Source: Streptomyces canus (GTDB taxonomy: Bacteria > Actinomycetota > Actinomycetes > Streptomycetales > Streptomycetaceae). Taken from it: a DNA stretch of 64,000 nt. The stretch covers positions 1-64,000 of the forward strand of contig NZ_KQ948681.1 in assembly GCF_001514145.1 (NCBI RefSeq). The letters run 5' to 3'. A model generated the notes under the pieces. That model was not told the DNA's origin and did no database searches. It saw nothing but the letters and a program-made list of their open reading frames with translations. Positions 8,413 through 17,843 of the stretch are shown piece by piece; the stretch's first letter is position 1; each line of letters starts with the position of its first letter. The translations under genes and the position numbers were made by a program.

Positions 8413-11400
8413 CTAGGCGGAGGCGATGCGGTTGGCGTCCCTCAGCGCGTTGATCAAGGAAACGGTCTCGGGGGCGGCGTCGCATCCGCTTTCCAGAGCG
8501 ATGCGGTTGAGTTGCTGGGCGGTGCGTTCCAGGCCGGCCTGGTCGCCGGTTTCGCTGTAGATGGTGAAGAGGTCCCGGTAGAGCAGTTCCGACTGGACGT
8601 CGCAGGTCAGGCCCTTTCCTGCCGAGGTCGCGGCCGCCCGGTAGTCGCCGGCGGCCATGCGGCGGACGGTGAGTTCGTGGGCGACGTCGACGACGGCGGA
8701 GATCATCTCCTGGATGTCCTGCTCGGCCCAGACGTACTTGGACTGGTCGATGTTGGAGAACGGCCTGCCGCGGACGAGGGCGAGCGCCTGGGCGAGGGCG
8801 ATGTCGGCGTCGGAGCCGGTGTGGTGCATGCCGTAGCGGTAGAGCTCCTGGAACTGCGCCCAGTCGCTGGTGACTTGGTCGTTGAAGGCGTACACGCCGC
8901 CGGCGATGGGGGGCAGGTAGGCGCCCTGCGGGTCGTCGGCCGGCAGCCGGGGGTCGCGGCCGAGCCAGGTCCGCAGTTTGCTGACCATGGAGTTGCGGGC
9001 GTTGGCCAGGATCCGCTGGCCGGGCCAGACCGCCTCGTCGAGCTCGTGACGGGTGCCGCCGGGGTGCAGGACCATCCAGGCGGCGATCTCGGTCAGTGCG
9101 TTGCGGCGGTAGGACTCCACCTTGCCCAGCGTGCCGACGACGTCGACGGGGCCGAGCACGCGGATCTGTGGAGCGGCCGGCGGATCCGGCGGCGTGGTCA
9201 GGGCGGCCAGCACGCTGGAGGTGGACGCGGTGACCCGCGGGGCCGGTCGGCTGGGCGCCTCCTCCTGCCCCCTGCTGCCGGACTGCGTGGCGGGCGCGAG
9301 CGCGGATGCCTCCTCGGTCTCCGGGTCCGGGGCGCCGTCGGGCTCCTCGGTGCCGGTCGGGGCCGGCTGCTGTTCCTCCAGGACTTCGGTGAGGACCTGC
9401 CCGAAGTCAGCGTTCCCCGCGGGCTTCTCGCCGTCGCCCGTCTCCGGGGCGTCGCCGTACGCCTCGCCGTGCGGGTCGTCTTCCTCGTGCGGATCCGGTT
9501 CGACCGGCTCCTCGTCGTAGCCGCCGGTGTGGTCGGGGACGCCCTGGGCGGCCAGCGACAGGCCGGAGACCGTCGGCGCCAGGGCGCTCATGCCGGGAAG
9601 GGCGGTGGCCAGGTCCTCGCCCGCTTTGGACATGGTCACGCTCACGATGCCCGGCACCGGCTGGGCGGCGCCGGTCTCCGGAGCGAGGGCGGAGTCGGCC
9701 GGCGCGGGGAGCGGGACGGGGCCGTTGGGCGCCGGCGTGCCGTCGGGGGCGTGCGTCCAGGCCGGGGCGGGGACGTCGTCGGTGCGGTTCGCGGTGCTCA
9801 GCAGCTGCAGGAGCGGCTGGTAGGTCTCGTCGTCCACGCGCTGGAGGTCGACGGCCAGTTCGTGACCGGGGAGTTGGACCGCGTCTCCGGGCGTCGCGGG
9901 GAGAGTCCAGGAGCTGGGCATCTGGGGCGCGGCGTCGGCTGCGGTGATCACGGCGATGGCGGTGCGGGGCCGTGAGGCGAGCAGGTCGGCCAGGACGTCG
10001 GCGTCGGCCTGGCTCGGCACGCCGGGGCACAGGAGGATCTTGGGGATCCAGGTGTCGCCGCCGTCGTCGGTCAGTCGTGCCGCGGGCAGGTGGTCGAGGT
10101 CGGCGGCGCCGAGGGCGCCGCGCTGGAAGGCGTCGTGGGCCACGAGTTCGTTGACGGCGTCGGTGACCTGGTCGTGGTACTCGACGTGCGCGGGGAAGAC
10201 CGAGGCGAGTTCTTCGCCGATGCCGGCCAGGATGACGGTGGCGTCGTCGGTGAGCTGGGAGTTGGCCAGTTCGAGGGCCAGGGCGAGCAGGACGGCGCGC
10301 ACGTCCGTGCTGGTGCCGCCCAGGCGCAGCAGCCCGACGGACTCCAGGTTGACCAGGACGGGGTCGTTGCCCTCGGTCTTGCCGAGGCTGACCAGTGCCG
10401 GGTAGGGGGCGGTGACGTCGCGGGCTTCGTCGGGGGTGAGGAGATGGGCGCCGCGGGCGGGGCACCACCACACGTCGGGCTGGCCGTCGAGAAGGGCGAA
10501 CGGGGCGACGGGCGGGGTGGGGGCGGCCAGGTGCAGGGCGATGCCCTTGCTGGTGATGCGGACGGCGTCGACCTCGGGCAGCGGCCGGCCGGCCTGGGCG
10601 CAGTTGGCGGCCAGGGTGCGCAGCGCGAGGCCGACGAGGTCGAGGCCGCTGGCGTCGGAGGCGGCCCGCAGCTCCTGCTCGACGTCGGCGGCCGGGGTGT
10701 TGGGGTCGGGCATGGGGATGCGCCGCTTGTGCCGGCGGCGGCGCTGCTGCTGGGCCCGCCGGGCGCCGAGGACTGCGAGGACGGCCGCGGCGAACAGGCT
10801 GGTCACCGCGACGGCGGTGGTGAGAACGGAGGAGTCCTCTGCCTGGTCGTCGGCGGGTTCGTCGCCGGCGGTCTCGGGGGCGGCGGTGTCGTGCGGGGCG
10901 GCGGTGGCCGGGGTGTGCGGTGCGGTGCTGGCCTCGGGGGCTGCCGTGTCGGGGGTGGCGCTGGCCTCGGGCGCGGAGGTTTGCGGAGCGGGAGTCGATG
11001 CCTCCGCCTCCGGCTTGTCCTGCTGGCCTTCGGCGTGGCCGGTGCCCTGCTGCGTGTCGTCCGGGGCGGTCGGGGTGTCGGCGTGCGGTGCGTCCGGAGT
11101 GCCTTCCCGGTCGTCCTGCTCGGGCGCGGAGGGAGTCTGCGGCGGGGCGCTCTCGCCGGTGTCGGCCTGCGGGTTGGGCAGATCGAGCTTCCAGCCCGGG
11201 TAGATCTTGTCGGGGTCGCTGAAGGTGCGGCCGTCGGCCTGCTGGTGGCCTTCGTTGAGCTCGGCGATCTCGGGGTACGCGTCGGCGTCGCCCAGCTCCT
11301 CCTCGGCGATCCCGGAGAGCGTCTCGCCGGGCCGGACGGTGTGGGTGTCGGTCCCGGTCTGCGGCGCCAGGCCAGTTGAGGCGTTCCAGTCGTCGGGCAT

Positions 11401-12093
11401 GGCGAGCTTCCAGCCCGGCTGCAGGACGCCGCGGGTGGAGAACCGGGTGCCGTCCACCATGGTCTTGCCGTTGTTCAGGGCCGCGATCTCCCGCCAGCGG
11501 GTGGCGTCCCCGAGCTCCTGGAAGGCGATCTTGGACAGGCTGTCGCGGGGCTCGACCGTGTAGCCCTTTGCGCGGGTCGTCTGGGCCGGGGACGTGGCGG
11601 AGGCGGGCGTGGCGGCTGCTGTCTCCGTTCCGGCGGTGATGGGGGCGCTCACGCTGGTCGGCGCCACCGGGGTGGCGTTGGTGGCCGCGGAGGCGGGGGA
11701 GGCGATGGCGGTGCCGGTGGGCAGCAGGATCAGGACGCCGCCGACGAGGAGGGCGGCAAGCCGCTGGACGCCGAAGGCGGGGACGTGGACGTCGGGCCGG
11801 CGCCCGCGCAGCTGTGCGGGGATCTCCAGCAGGGTGCATACGGCGAAGACCAGCCAGCCGATCCACCCGCCGGCCAGGACGACGGCGAAGAAGGGCGCGC
11901 CGAGGTTGCGGGTGGTCAGCAGGCCCGTTATCTCGTCGACTGAGATGCCGTCCGGCAGCAGGACCCTGGTCAGGAACCACAAAAGCACCGGCAGCCCGGC
12001 CAGCAGGGCCACCAGGGCCACCAGGCTGGCCAGGCTGCGGACGACGTCGACGGCCCGGATCTTCTGCTTGGTGCGGGAGCGGGACGAGGTCAT
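8413..12093 (-). CDS. Large membrane protein with two LysM domains and a C-terminal BTAD regulator domain
   Basis: 1226 residues. Transmembrane segments lie at about 18-46, 70-90 and 108-130. Two LysM repeats (about 174-230 and 247-302, each ending in PGWKL) should bind peptidoglycan outside the membrane. A Pro/Ala/Thr linker and another membrane segment at about 425-445 follow, then a long cytoplasmic part. The end (about 1085-1226: RVLGPVDVVGTLG, then YRNALTEIAAW and helical repeats) matches the winged-helix/BTAD arrangement of SARP-type regulators. It is the last gene of the Tad operon, 7 bases after a TadE-like gene, and may couple pilus or wall status to signalling. Confidence 0.8.
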   Translation of the reverse strand: MTSSRSRTKQKIRAVDVVRSLASLVALVALLAGLPVLLWFLTRVLLPDGISVDEITGLLTTRNLGAPFFAVVLAGGWIGWLVFAVCTLLEIPAQLRGRRPDVHVPAFGVQRLAALLVGGVLILLPTGTAIASPASAATNATPVAPTSVSAPITAGTETAAATPASATSPAQTTRAKGYTVEPRDSLSKIAFQELGDATRWREIAALNNGKTMVDGTRFSTRGVLQPGWKLAMPDDWNASTGLAPQTGTDTHTVRPGETLSGIAEEELGDADAYPEIAELNEGHQQADGRTFSDPDKIYPGWKLDLPNPQADTGESAPPQTPSAPEQDDREGTPDAPHADTPTAPDDTQQGTGHAEGQQDKPEAEASTPAPQTSAPEASATPDTAAPEASTAPHTPATAAPHDTAAPETAGDEPADDQAEDSSVLTTAVAVTSLFAAAVLAVLGARRAQQQRRRRHKRRIPMPDPNTPAADVEQELRAASDASGLDLVGLALRTLAANCAQAGRPLPEVDAVRITSKGIALHLAAPTPPVAPFALLDGQPDVWWCPARGAHLLTPDEARDVTAPYPALVSLGKTEGNDPVLVNLESVGLLRLGGTSTDVRAVLLALALELANSQLTDDATVILAGIGEELASVFPAHVEYHDQVTDAVNELVAHDAFQRGALGAADLDHLPAARLTDDGGDTWIPKILLCPGVPSQADADVLADLLASRPRTAIAVITAADAAPQMPSSWTLPATPGDAVQLPGHELAVDLQRVDDETYQPLLQLLSTANRTDDVPAPAWTHAPDGTPAPNGPVPLPAPADSALAPETGAAQPVPGIVSVTMSKAGEDLATALPGMSALAPTVSGLSLAAQGVPDHTGGYDEEPVEPDPHEEDDPHGEAYGDAPETGDGEKPAGNADFGQVLTEVLEEQQPAPTGTEEPDGAPDPETEEASALAPATQSGSRGQEEAPSRPAPRVTASTSSVLAALTTPPDPPAAPQIRVLGPVDVVGTLGKVESYRRNALTEIAAWMVLHPGGTRHELDEAVWPGQRILANARNSMVSKLRTWLGRDPRLPADDPQGAYLPPIAGGVYAFNDQVTSDWAQFQELYRYGMHHTGSDADIALAQALALVRGRPFSNIDQSKYVWAEQDIQEMISAVVDVAHELTVRRMAAGDYRAAATSAGKGLTCDVQSELLYRDLFTIYSETGDQAGLERTAQQLNRIALESGCDAAPETVSLINALRDANRIASA

Positions 12094-12100
12094 GGCAGGC

Positions 12101-12556
12101 TCAATTCTCCGGTGCGCCGACGCCGTGCAGCAGTTCGGCCGAGGCGTGGCCTTCGACGTCGAGGGTGGACTGGCCGATGATCTGCAGGAAGACCGTGCGG
12201 CGCTGGGTGGTCACGTCGACGTTGATGGTCGTGCCGTCCGCGTCGAAGGTGACCGTGCCCTTCACCCCGGCGTTGGCGAGGTAGCGGCGGGCCTCGCGGG
12301 CGGCGGCGGCCGTGTCCAGGACGACGGCGTCGCCGGTGATGGCCTGGGCGGGGTCGATGGCCTGGCCGCCGGCCCGGGCGGCCTCGGCGGCGACGGCATC
12401 GGCGTGCTCGATGTCGCGCAACTTGCCCCCCAGGTCGAACGCGATGCCGATCATGATGAACATCGGGATGACCATCATGATCCACCACAGTGACAGGGAC
12501 CCTCGGTCACTGCGCAAGATATCCCGGCGCCGGAGATGTTCGTCGGTGGTCTTCAT
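12101..12556 (-). CDS. TadE-like pilus assembly protein (third of three)
   Basis: A 151-residue protein with a short cytoplasmic start, a single membrane helix (SLSLWWIMMVIPMFIMIGIA) and an extracytoplasmic domain, typical of TadE/TadG pseudopilins. The ATG at 12556 overlaps the preceding TadE-like gene by 4 bases. It probably forms a minor pilin in the Tad apparatus. Confidence 0.75.
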   Translation of the reverse strand: MKTTDEHLRRRDILRSDRGSLSLWWIMMVIPMFIMIGIAFDLGGKLRDIEHADAVAAEAARAGGQAIDPAQAITGDAVVLDTAAAAREARRYLANAGVKGTVTFDADGTTINVDVTTQRRTVFLQIIGQSTLDVEGHASAELLHGVGAPEN

Positions 12557-13014
12557 CGCTGCCTGTACTTGTCGATCACGGAGGTGAATTCGGACTCGAC
12601 GGTCTTGCTGCCGAAGCCGGTGCCGAGGTCGGCGAGGTTCACGGTGCAGGTGACCTTGGCGGTCACGGCGCCGTAGGCGCCCAGCGGCGCGGAGAACCCG
12701 GAGGTGTCGACGGTGATGCGGGTGCTCTTGCAGCGCAGCTTCTGGTCGCTGAGAGTGGCGGCGGCCGCCGCGCGGGCGTTCGCCGCGGCTTCGCCGGCGT
12801 CTCGGGCGATGGAGGCCTCGCGGGCCGCGTCCGCGGCGGCCGCGTCCACGGCCTGGTCGGCCGTGACGATCCGTCCTCCGGCAAAGGCGATCATCAGCAC
12901 GAAGATGGCGGCTGGCACCCACAGCACGAACTCCACGGCGACGCGGCCGCGGTCATCCCCGAGCCGGGGCCCGCGACGCGCCGGCCGCTGCCTGGCGGTC
13001 ACGGATTTGTCCAC
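12553..13014 (-). CDS. TadE-like pilus assembly protein (second of three)
   Basis: A 153-residue protein with the TadE signature GRVAVEFVLWVPAAIFVLMI: a Glu just before the hydrophobic helix, as in type IV pilin processing sites. An alanine-rich helix and a beta-rich tail follow. It overlaps both neighbours by a few bases. Minor pilin role inferred from the operon. Confidence 0.8.
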   Translation of the reverse strand: MDKSVTARQRPARRGPRLGDDRGRVAVEFVLWVPAAIFVLMIAFAGGRIVTADQAVDAAAADAAREASIARDAGEAAANARAAAAATLSDQKLRCKSTRITVDTSGFSAPLGAYGAVTAKVTCTVNLADLGTGFGSKTVESEFTSVIDKYRQR

Positions 13015-13406
13015 CTCTCCACGGGGCCGGTGGCGCGCTCGGACACCGTGATGTTCAGGCCGATCACGGACTGGGCCTTGCCCGTGACGGTGAACTCCAC
13101 GCGCTGGCCCGTCGTGCCGGCCGTGCTCACGCGGGGGTTGATCAGCGTGTCCCCGATGCGGTCGAGGACGTGGTCGGCGCGTTCGACGCCCTCGCCGAGC
13201 TCGTCGCCGTAGCCGCGGGCCCCGGCGACGCCTTCACGGGCGGCGGTGGTGGCCGCGGACTTCGCGAAGTACACGTTGCACGCATCCACCACCATGAACA
13301 CCAGCAGCAGGACGGCGGGGAAGCACCACAGCATCTCTATGGAGGCGTCGCCGTCGTCGTCTCTGAGCCGGCGCCGTACGCGCCGCGCGAGTGCGGGAAG
13401 GTCCAT
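12999..13406 (-). CDS. TadE-like pilus assembly protein (first of three)
   Basis: A 135-residue protein: an Arg-rich start, then DASIEMLWCFPAVLLLVFMVV with the conserved Glu at the head of the membrane helix, then FAKSAATTAAREGVAGARGYG as in TadE. The ATG at 13406 shares one base with the stop of the small pilin-like gene upstream (TGATG), so translation is coupled. Confidence 0.82.
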   Translation of the reverse strand: MDLPALARRVRRRLRDDDGDASIEMLWCFPAVLLLVFMVVDACNVYFAKSAATTAAREGVAGARGYGDELGEGVERADHVLDRIGDTLINPRVSTAGTTGQRVEFTVTGKAQSVIGLNITVSERATGPVERWTNP

Positions 13407-13633
13407 CACAGCCCAGTCATGTCGTCGAGCTTGCTCTGGCCGAGGGTCTTGAACGCGGCGATCGCGAGCGCGGCGAAGGCCACGATCCCGACGATCCACA
13501 TGATCATGGAGATGTTGTTGTCGCCGCGGTCGTCGTCGGCACGGGCGTCGGCGATGTTCCGGGCGGCCGCGCCGAGCAGCCGCTCGACCTGGGCGTGGGC
13601 AGCGACCGCGAGGCGCAGGGGGAGGTTGTTCAT
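13406..13633 (-). CDS. Small Flp pilin-like protein
   Basis: A 75-residue protein with a hydrophilic N-terminal half and one membrane helix near the C-terminus (ISMIMWIVGIVAFAALAIAAF). It lies between tadC and the first tadE, where Tad loci carry the major pilin. The N-terminal half is longer than in typical Flp pilins, so it could be another membrane component. The ribosome site GGAGT is well placed. Confidence 0.55.
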   Translation of the reverse strand: MNNLPLRLAVAAHAQVERLLGAAARNIADARADDDRGDNNISMIMWIVGIVAFAALAIAAFKTLGQSKLDDMTGL

Positions 13634-13660
13634 GAGCAGTAACTCCTTCAGTTCACAAGG

Positions 13661-14557
13661 TCAGACGAGGAAGATGCGCAGGACGGCCGGGAAGCCGAAG
13701 AACACCAGCAGGACCATCGACAGCAGGGTCACCGGCACGATCAAGCTCTCGCTGGCCGCGTTCGCCCGCGCCTGGTCGGCGGCGGCCTGTTCGTTGGCCA
13801 AGCTCTCGGCGCGGCTGCGCAGCGTGGAGTAGATGGCAGCGCCGTCGGTGCCGGCGCTGGAGACGATGTCGGCGATGTCCTCGGCCGCGGGGACGTCGAG
13901 TTCTTCGGCGATGCGGCGCAGGGCCTCCCAGGCGGGCACCCGGTCGAGGCGGGCCTGCAGCAGGGCACCTTGGATCCGGCGGAACACCCAGCCGGAGCCG
14001 ACCTCGGCGGGCCGCTCCAGGGTGTCCTGGGCGCCGGAGGAGGAGACCCGCTCCATCGCGGCGAGTTCGGCGTAGGCCATGATCGCCTGGGTGGCCTCGG
14101 CGCGGGCCCGGGAGGCCCGCTTGGCGAGCTGGGCGTCGGGAACGAACCACATGCCCACGCCCGCGAGCAGCCCGACCAGTCCGGTCAGGACGAGCGGCAG
14201 CTGGATGTCGGCCAAGGCGAGGATCAGGGTGAACATCGACGGCAGCAGCAGGCCGACGCCGAAGTGCAGCACCTTGGCGCCGAAGAACTCCCCGACCCGC
14301 TCGCCGACCAGGTTCAGGTTCTTCACCGGCACGGTGATGCCGGGCCAGTCCTTGACGCGGCCGGCGACCAGGTCGCCGATGCGCTCCAGCAGCGGGGCCT
14401 GCCCGTCCGCCCGGCGTACGGGAGCCACCGCCGGGCCGTGCAGCCGTTCCAGGGCGGGGCCCAGGGCGGGTTCGGCCGGGAAGAGCTCGCGGATGACCAG
14501 GAAGAGGCCGAGGCCGAAGCCGGCACCGACCGCGATCGCGAGAGCTAGCGGGGTCAT
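13661..14557 (-). CDS. tadC: TadC, type II secretion F-domain inner-membrane protein
   Basis: A 298-residue protein with N- and C-terminal membrane segments (GAGFGLGLFLVI; LIVPVTLLSMVLLVFFGFPAVL) and central paired helices of the GspF domain (RIAEELDVPAAEDIADIVSSA). It should form the membrane platform of the pilus machine with TadB. The start overlaps tadB by 4 bases. Confidence 0.87.
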   Translation of the reverse strand: MTPLALAIAVGAGFGLGLFLVIRELFPAEPALGPALERLHGPAVAPVRRADGQAPLLERIGDLVAGRVKDWPGITVPVKNLNLVGERVGEFFGAKVLHFGVGLLLPSMFTLILALADIQLPLVLTGLVGLLAGVGMWFVPDAQLAKRASRARAEATQAIMAYAELAAMERVSSSGAQDTLERPAEVGSGWVFRRIQGALLQARLDRVPAWEALRRIAEELDVPAAEDIADIVSSAGTDGAAIYSTLRSRAESLANEQAAADQARANAASESLIVPVTLLSMVLLVFFGFPAVLRIFLV

Positions 14558-15450
14558 ACCGCCACCACCTCCTCGTGCTGCTCGGTGCGGCCTGCGGAAT
14601 CGGCCTGGTCGCCGAGGAAGCCGGGCAGCGGCTTGTCGGCGCCCAGCTGGCTCATCCACCAGAACAGGGCCATGACCGAGGCCATCAGCACCACCATCAC
14701 GACCATGCCGATCGGCGTTCCGTAGGGGGCGACGTAGGACTTGTTGAAGCTGAAGCCGAGGATGACGGCCACCGTGATGGCGCAGATCCACCGGGTGGTG
14801 GTGCGGTGCTTGGCCCGGTCGGCCTCCACGTCCCGGCGGCGGCGCACGACGTCCTTGGTGCGGTCGCCGAGATCGGACAGCACATCGGCCAGACCCGGTC
14901 CGCGGTCCTTCATCCGCAGCAGCAGGGCCGCGGCCACCAGGTCGGCGCGGGGGTCGCCCAGCGCCTGGGCGAACGCGGTCAGCGCATCGCGGGCCTCCAC
15001 CCGCGACTGGAGCCGCACCGCCAGGTCGGCCACCTCGCGCTCGATCTGCTTCGGCGCGGTACGCACCGAGGTGGCGATCGCGTCCTCGATACCGGTACCG
15101 GTCTTGACCAGGTCGGAGAGGCGCTTGGTCCACTGCGCGAGCGCGTCGAGGCGCTCGATCTGTTCGTTCGCCGCCTTGTTGGGGTTCAGCAGCCACGGGA
15201 GGAAGAAGGTCGTGCCGGCGACCAGCAGCGCCGACGGAAGCCATCCCGTGATCAGCCAGACCAGCATCGCGGCGCCGGCCGCGGCGGTGATCTGAAGGCG
15301 CAGTCGGCGCCGGGCCTGCGGCGGGCGGGCCCGCTTGACCTTCACCGGGCGCGCCACGGCGGGCGCCGTCGTGCCACGAAGGCCCGCGATCAGCAGCCAC
15401 AGTCCGCCGGCCAGGCCGGCGGAGACGATTCCGGCGATCAGCACGCCCAT
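14554..15450 (-). CDS. tadB: TadB, type II secretion F-domain inner-membrane protein
   Basis: A 298-residue protein with N-terminal membrane helices, an F-domain (LDALAQWTKRLSDLVKTGTG, ALLLRMKDRGPGLADVLSDL), and two C-terminal membrane helices ending MASVMALFWWM. It starts directly after the tadA stop. It partners TadC. Confidence 0.87.
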   Translation of the reverse strand: MGVLIAGIVSAGLAGGLWLLIAGLRGTTAPAVARPVKVKRARPPQARRRLRLQITAAAGAAMLVWLITGWLPSALLVAGTTFFLPWLLNPNKAANEQIERLDALAQWTKRLSDLVKTGTGIEDAIATSVRTAPKQIEREVADLAVRLQSRVEARDALTAFAQALGDPRADLVAAALLLRMKDRGPGLADVLSDLGDRTKDVVRRRRDVEADRAKHRTTTRWICAITVAVILGFSFNKSYVAPYGTPIGMVVMVVLMASVMALFWWMSQLGADKPLPGFLGDQADSAGRTEQHEEVVAV

Positions 15451-16992
15451 CTACGCCACCCCCCGCCGTTCCGCGGCCGGCCAGGAGCCGACACCGGTGT
15501 AGGAGGTCAGCCAGTCGGGGTTGAAGCCCACCTGCATCAGCTCGTCCAGGCAGGCCGGGTGCGTGCCGGTCGGCACCGCCCGCAGGTCACCGGGACGCGG
15601 CGCGAAGATCTTGTTGGTCGAGGGGGCGCCGGACAGTTCGCTGAACTCGCCGGTCACCTCCAGGACCTGGGAGACGTAGCGCTGCTTGCGGCCGCCGCGC
15701 TCGGACTGGTCGTCCATGTGGATGTGCACGATGAAGTCCAGCGCCATCCCCGAGGTCAGGTAGGCCAGTTCCTGCGTCATCCCGCCGCCGTGCTGGATGC
15801 ACAGCTGCGCGATACGGGAGAACACCGCGTCGGCCCTCTTGACGTGGATCGTGCACAGCGAACCGCCTTCACCGGCGGACATCGCCTGCAGCATGGGCAC
15901 GATCTCGCGGGAACGGACCTCTCCGACGATCATGCGGCGCAGCATCATGCGCAGCGACGGGGCGATGAGGTCGGCGAGTTCGATCTCACCGACTTCCCGG
16001 CCGTCGACCCGCTCGCCGTTGCCCTCACGGGCCTCCATCGGCACGACCTGCTGGAGGTGACCGATCTCGTGCAGGAAAAGCTCGTACTCGGTCTCCAGGG
16101 TGCCCACGCGTTCCTGGGGGTCGATCTCCCTCGCGAGCGCGATGAGCATCGTCGTCTTGCCCACGCCCTGAGTGCCGCTGATCATGATGTTCTTCCGGGC
16201 CGCCATGGCGGCCTTGAGGAAGTGCAGCAGGCTGTGGTCGATCGTCCCGGTCTCGGCCAGCTTCTCCAGCGTCACGTCACGGATGCGCTGCTTGCGTACG
16301 ACAACGTGCGGCCGGTGGGTGACCTCGATCATCGCCTGCAGTCGGGAGGTGTCCGACAGACGAAGCGCCAAGGTGGGCTTGTGTTTGGACAGACTGCGCT
16401 CGCCGGCACCGTGGCGTCGGCCGAGCATCTGCAGGAATTCGACGAGTTCCTCATCGGATTCCGCGATCGGGTCGACGAGCTGGTTGGGGCGGTCGGCGTA
16501 GTCGATCCACACCTGGTCACAGCCGTTGATCAGGATGTTCTCGACGCCGGGGTCGTCGAGGTAGGGCTGCAGACGCCCGTGGGCGAACTGCGCGTTGAAC
16601 ACGGCCTGGGCCAGGCTGCTCTCGTCCTCGGGCGTCGGCGACACCTGGCGCACGGCCGCGAAGTCGGCGGCCCACCGCGCCACGAGGTCGTAGATGTGAC
16701 TCCAGCCGAGCTGCTCGGCGTCCTCGGCCGGCATCTCACGCTTGTGCTTCTCCTTGTAGGCCGCGTGCTCGGGCGCCATCAGGCGGCTGAGGTCGTCGCG
16801 CAGCGACCGCACCGTGCCCCAGTCCCACAGCCGGCGCAGGCCTGTAGCGCGGCCGGGGCCAGCCGCCGGAACCGGCGCCGCGGCGGTGCCCGGCGAGAAC
16901 GCGGAGGCGGCGCCGGCGGTGGACGCGGGGGCGGCCAGGGGGTAGGACTCGGGCCCCGCAGCGGGGTACAGAGGTCTGCCACGCTGCGTCAT
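15451..16992 (-). CDS. tadA: TadA/CpaF secretion ATPase
   Basis: A 513-residue AAA-type secretion ATPase: Walker A GTQGVGKTT at residues 273-281, the acidic ETEYEL segment soon after, and GEVRSREIVPMLQAMSAG (Walker B and arginine region). A Pro/Ala-rich N-terminus precedes the N-terminal domain (GRLQPYLDDPGVENILINGC). It powers pilus assembly. The ATG at 16992 overlaps the cpaE-like gene by 4 bases. Confidence 0.92.
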   Translation of the reverse strand: MTQRGRPLYPAAGPESYPLAAPASTAGAASAFSPGTAAAPVPAAGPGRATGLRRLWDWGTVRSLRDDLSRLMAPEHAAYKEKHKREMPAEDAEQLGWSHIYDLVARWAADFAAVRQVSPTPEDESSLAQAVFNAQFAHGRLQPYLDDPGVENILINGCDQVWIDYADRPNQLVDPIAESDEELVEFLQMLGRRHGAGERSLSKHKPTLALRLSDTSRLQAMIEVTHRPHVVVRKQRIRDVTLEKLAETGTIDHSLLHFLKAAMAARKNIMISGTQGVGKTTMLIALAREIDPQERVGTLETEYELFLHEIGHLQQVVPMEAREGNGERVDGREVGEIELADLIAPSLRMMLRRMIVGEVRSREIVPMLQAMSAGEGGSLCTIHVKRADAVFSRIAQLCIQHGGGMTQELAYLTSGMALDFIVHIHMDDQSERGGRKQRYVSQVLEVTGEFSELSGAPSTNKIFAPRPGDLRAVPTGTHPACLDELMQVGFNPDWLTSYTGVGSWPAAERRGVA

Positions 16993-17837
16993 GCGTTGCT
17001 CCCCTTCAGTCGGTCGAGTGCGGTCAGGGGACGCAGGCCGGGCGTGTGCAGACGCTGCTGCTCCTGCACGGCCAGGTTCTGGAGCTTGCCGGACATCACC
17101 GCGGCAGCCCGCAGCAGCTGCGACTTGCCGAAGCCGCGGCCGCCGTCGCCGCCGTGGGTGAGGACCTGGGCGGCCTTGGGATCGAAGGGCAGCTCGGCGA
17201 AGACGGGCAGCTCGAGCTTCTCCGCGATGTCCCGCGGCGAGTAGGGGCCGTCGTCGATCACGATGAGTCCGAGGCGGGTGGCCTCCCGGCCGTGGTCCAT
17301 GAGCATCTTGCGCAGCGCCTGGACCCGCGGCTTCGCGGCGTGGGTGGAGCGCAGGGTGCGCCGTACGACCACGGCGGTGATGTCCGCGCTGCGGGCGACC
17401 GCGTTGGCCGCGCCGGTCGCGCCGGAGCGGCCGAGGTCGATCAGGACGTCGTGGCCGGGCTCCTGGTGCTGGAGGCGGTCGGCGAAGAACTGCCCCAGCC
17501 GGGGCCAGGTCTGGTGCAGTCCGGCAGCCTGGGCCGGGTCGGTGAGCCCGGGCAGCAGCAGCCGCTCGAGGGACCCCGGCTCGGAGAGGTCCATCACCTG
17601 ATGCCAGAAGTCCTGCTCGAGGTGGCCGCGGCGGTCGGAGACCTGCAGATGGTGCAGGCCGAAGTCGCCCAGAACGCGGGACTCGAGGTAGCCCGCCGCG
17701 ACCGACCCGCCGTCCGGGTCGCACTCGGCCAGCAGGACCCGGCGCCCGTCACGCAACGGCCAGGTGAGCAAGGCGGCCAGGGCGGTCGCGGTGACTCCGG
17801 GCCCGCCGCTCGCACCGCTGAAAGCGATCACTGCCAT
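16989..17837 (-). CDS. CpaE/TadZ-like MinD-superfamily ATPase
   Basis: A 282-residue MinD-like protein starting AVIAFSGASGGPGVTATALA, a deviant Walker A with Thr in place of the usual Lys-Thr, then LLAECDPDGGSVAAGYL and VLIDLGRSG. In Tad systems CpaE/TadZ localises the machine. The altered P-loop suggests weak or lost ATP hydrolysis, as reported for some TadZ proteins. It is coupled to tadA. Confidence 0.8.
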   Translation of the reverse strand: MAVIAFSGASGGPGVTATALAALLTWPLRDGRRVLLAECDPDGGSVAAGYLESRVLGDFGLHHLQVSDRRGHLEQDFWHQVMDLSEPGSLERLLLPGLTDPAQAAGLHQTWPRLGQFFADRLQHQEPGHDVLIDLGRSGATGAANAVARSADITAVVVRRTLRSTHAAKPRVQALRKMLMDHGREATRLGLIVIDDGPYSPRDIAEKLELPVFAELPFDPKAAQVLTHGGDGGRGFGKSQLLRAAAVMSGKLQNLAVQEQQRLHTPGLRPLTALDRLKGSNA

Positions 17838-17843
17838 CGGTGG

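Noticed and set aside
8329..17244. Long plus-strand open frames opposite the Tad operon
   Set aside because: They lie antisense to well-recognised Tad genes, are Gly/Arg/Ala-rich, have no ribosome sites and match the expected artefact of very high GC coding DNA.
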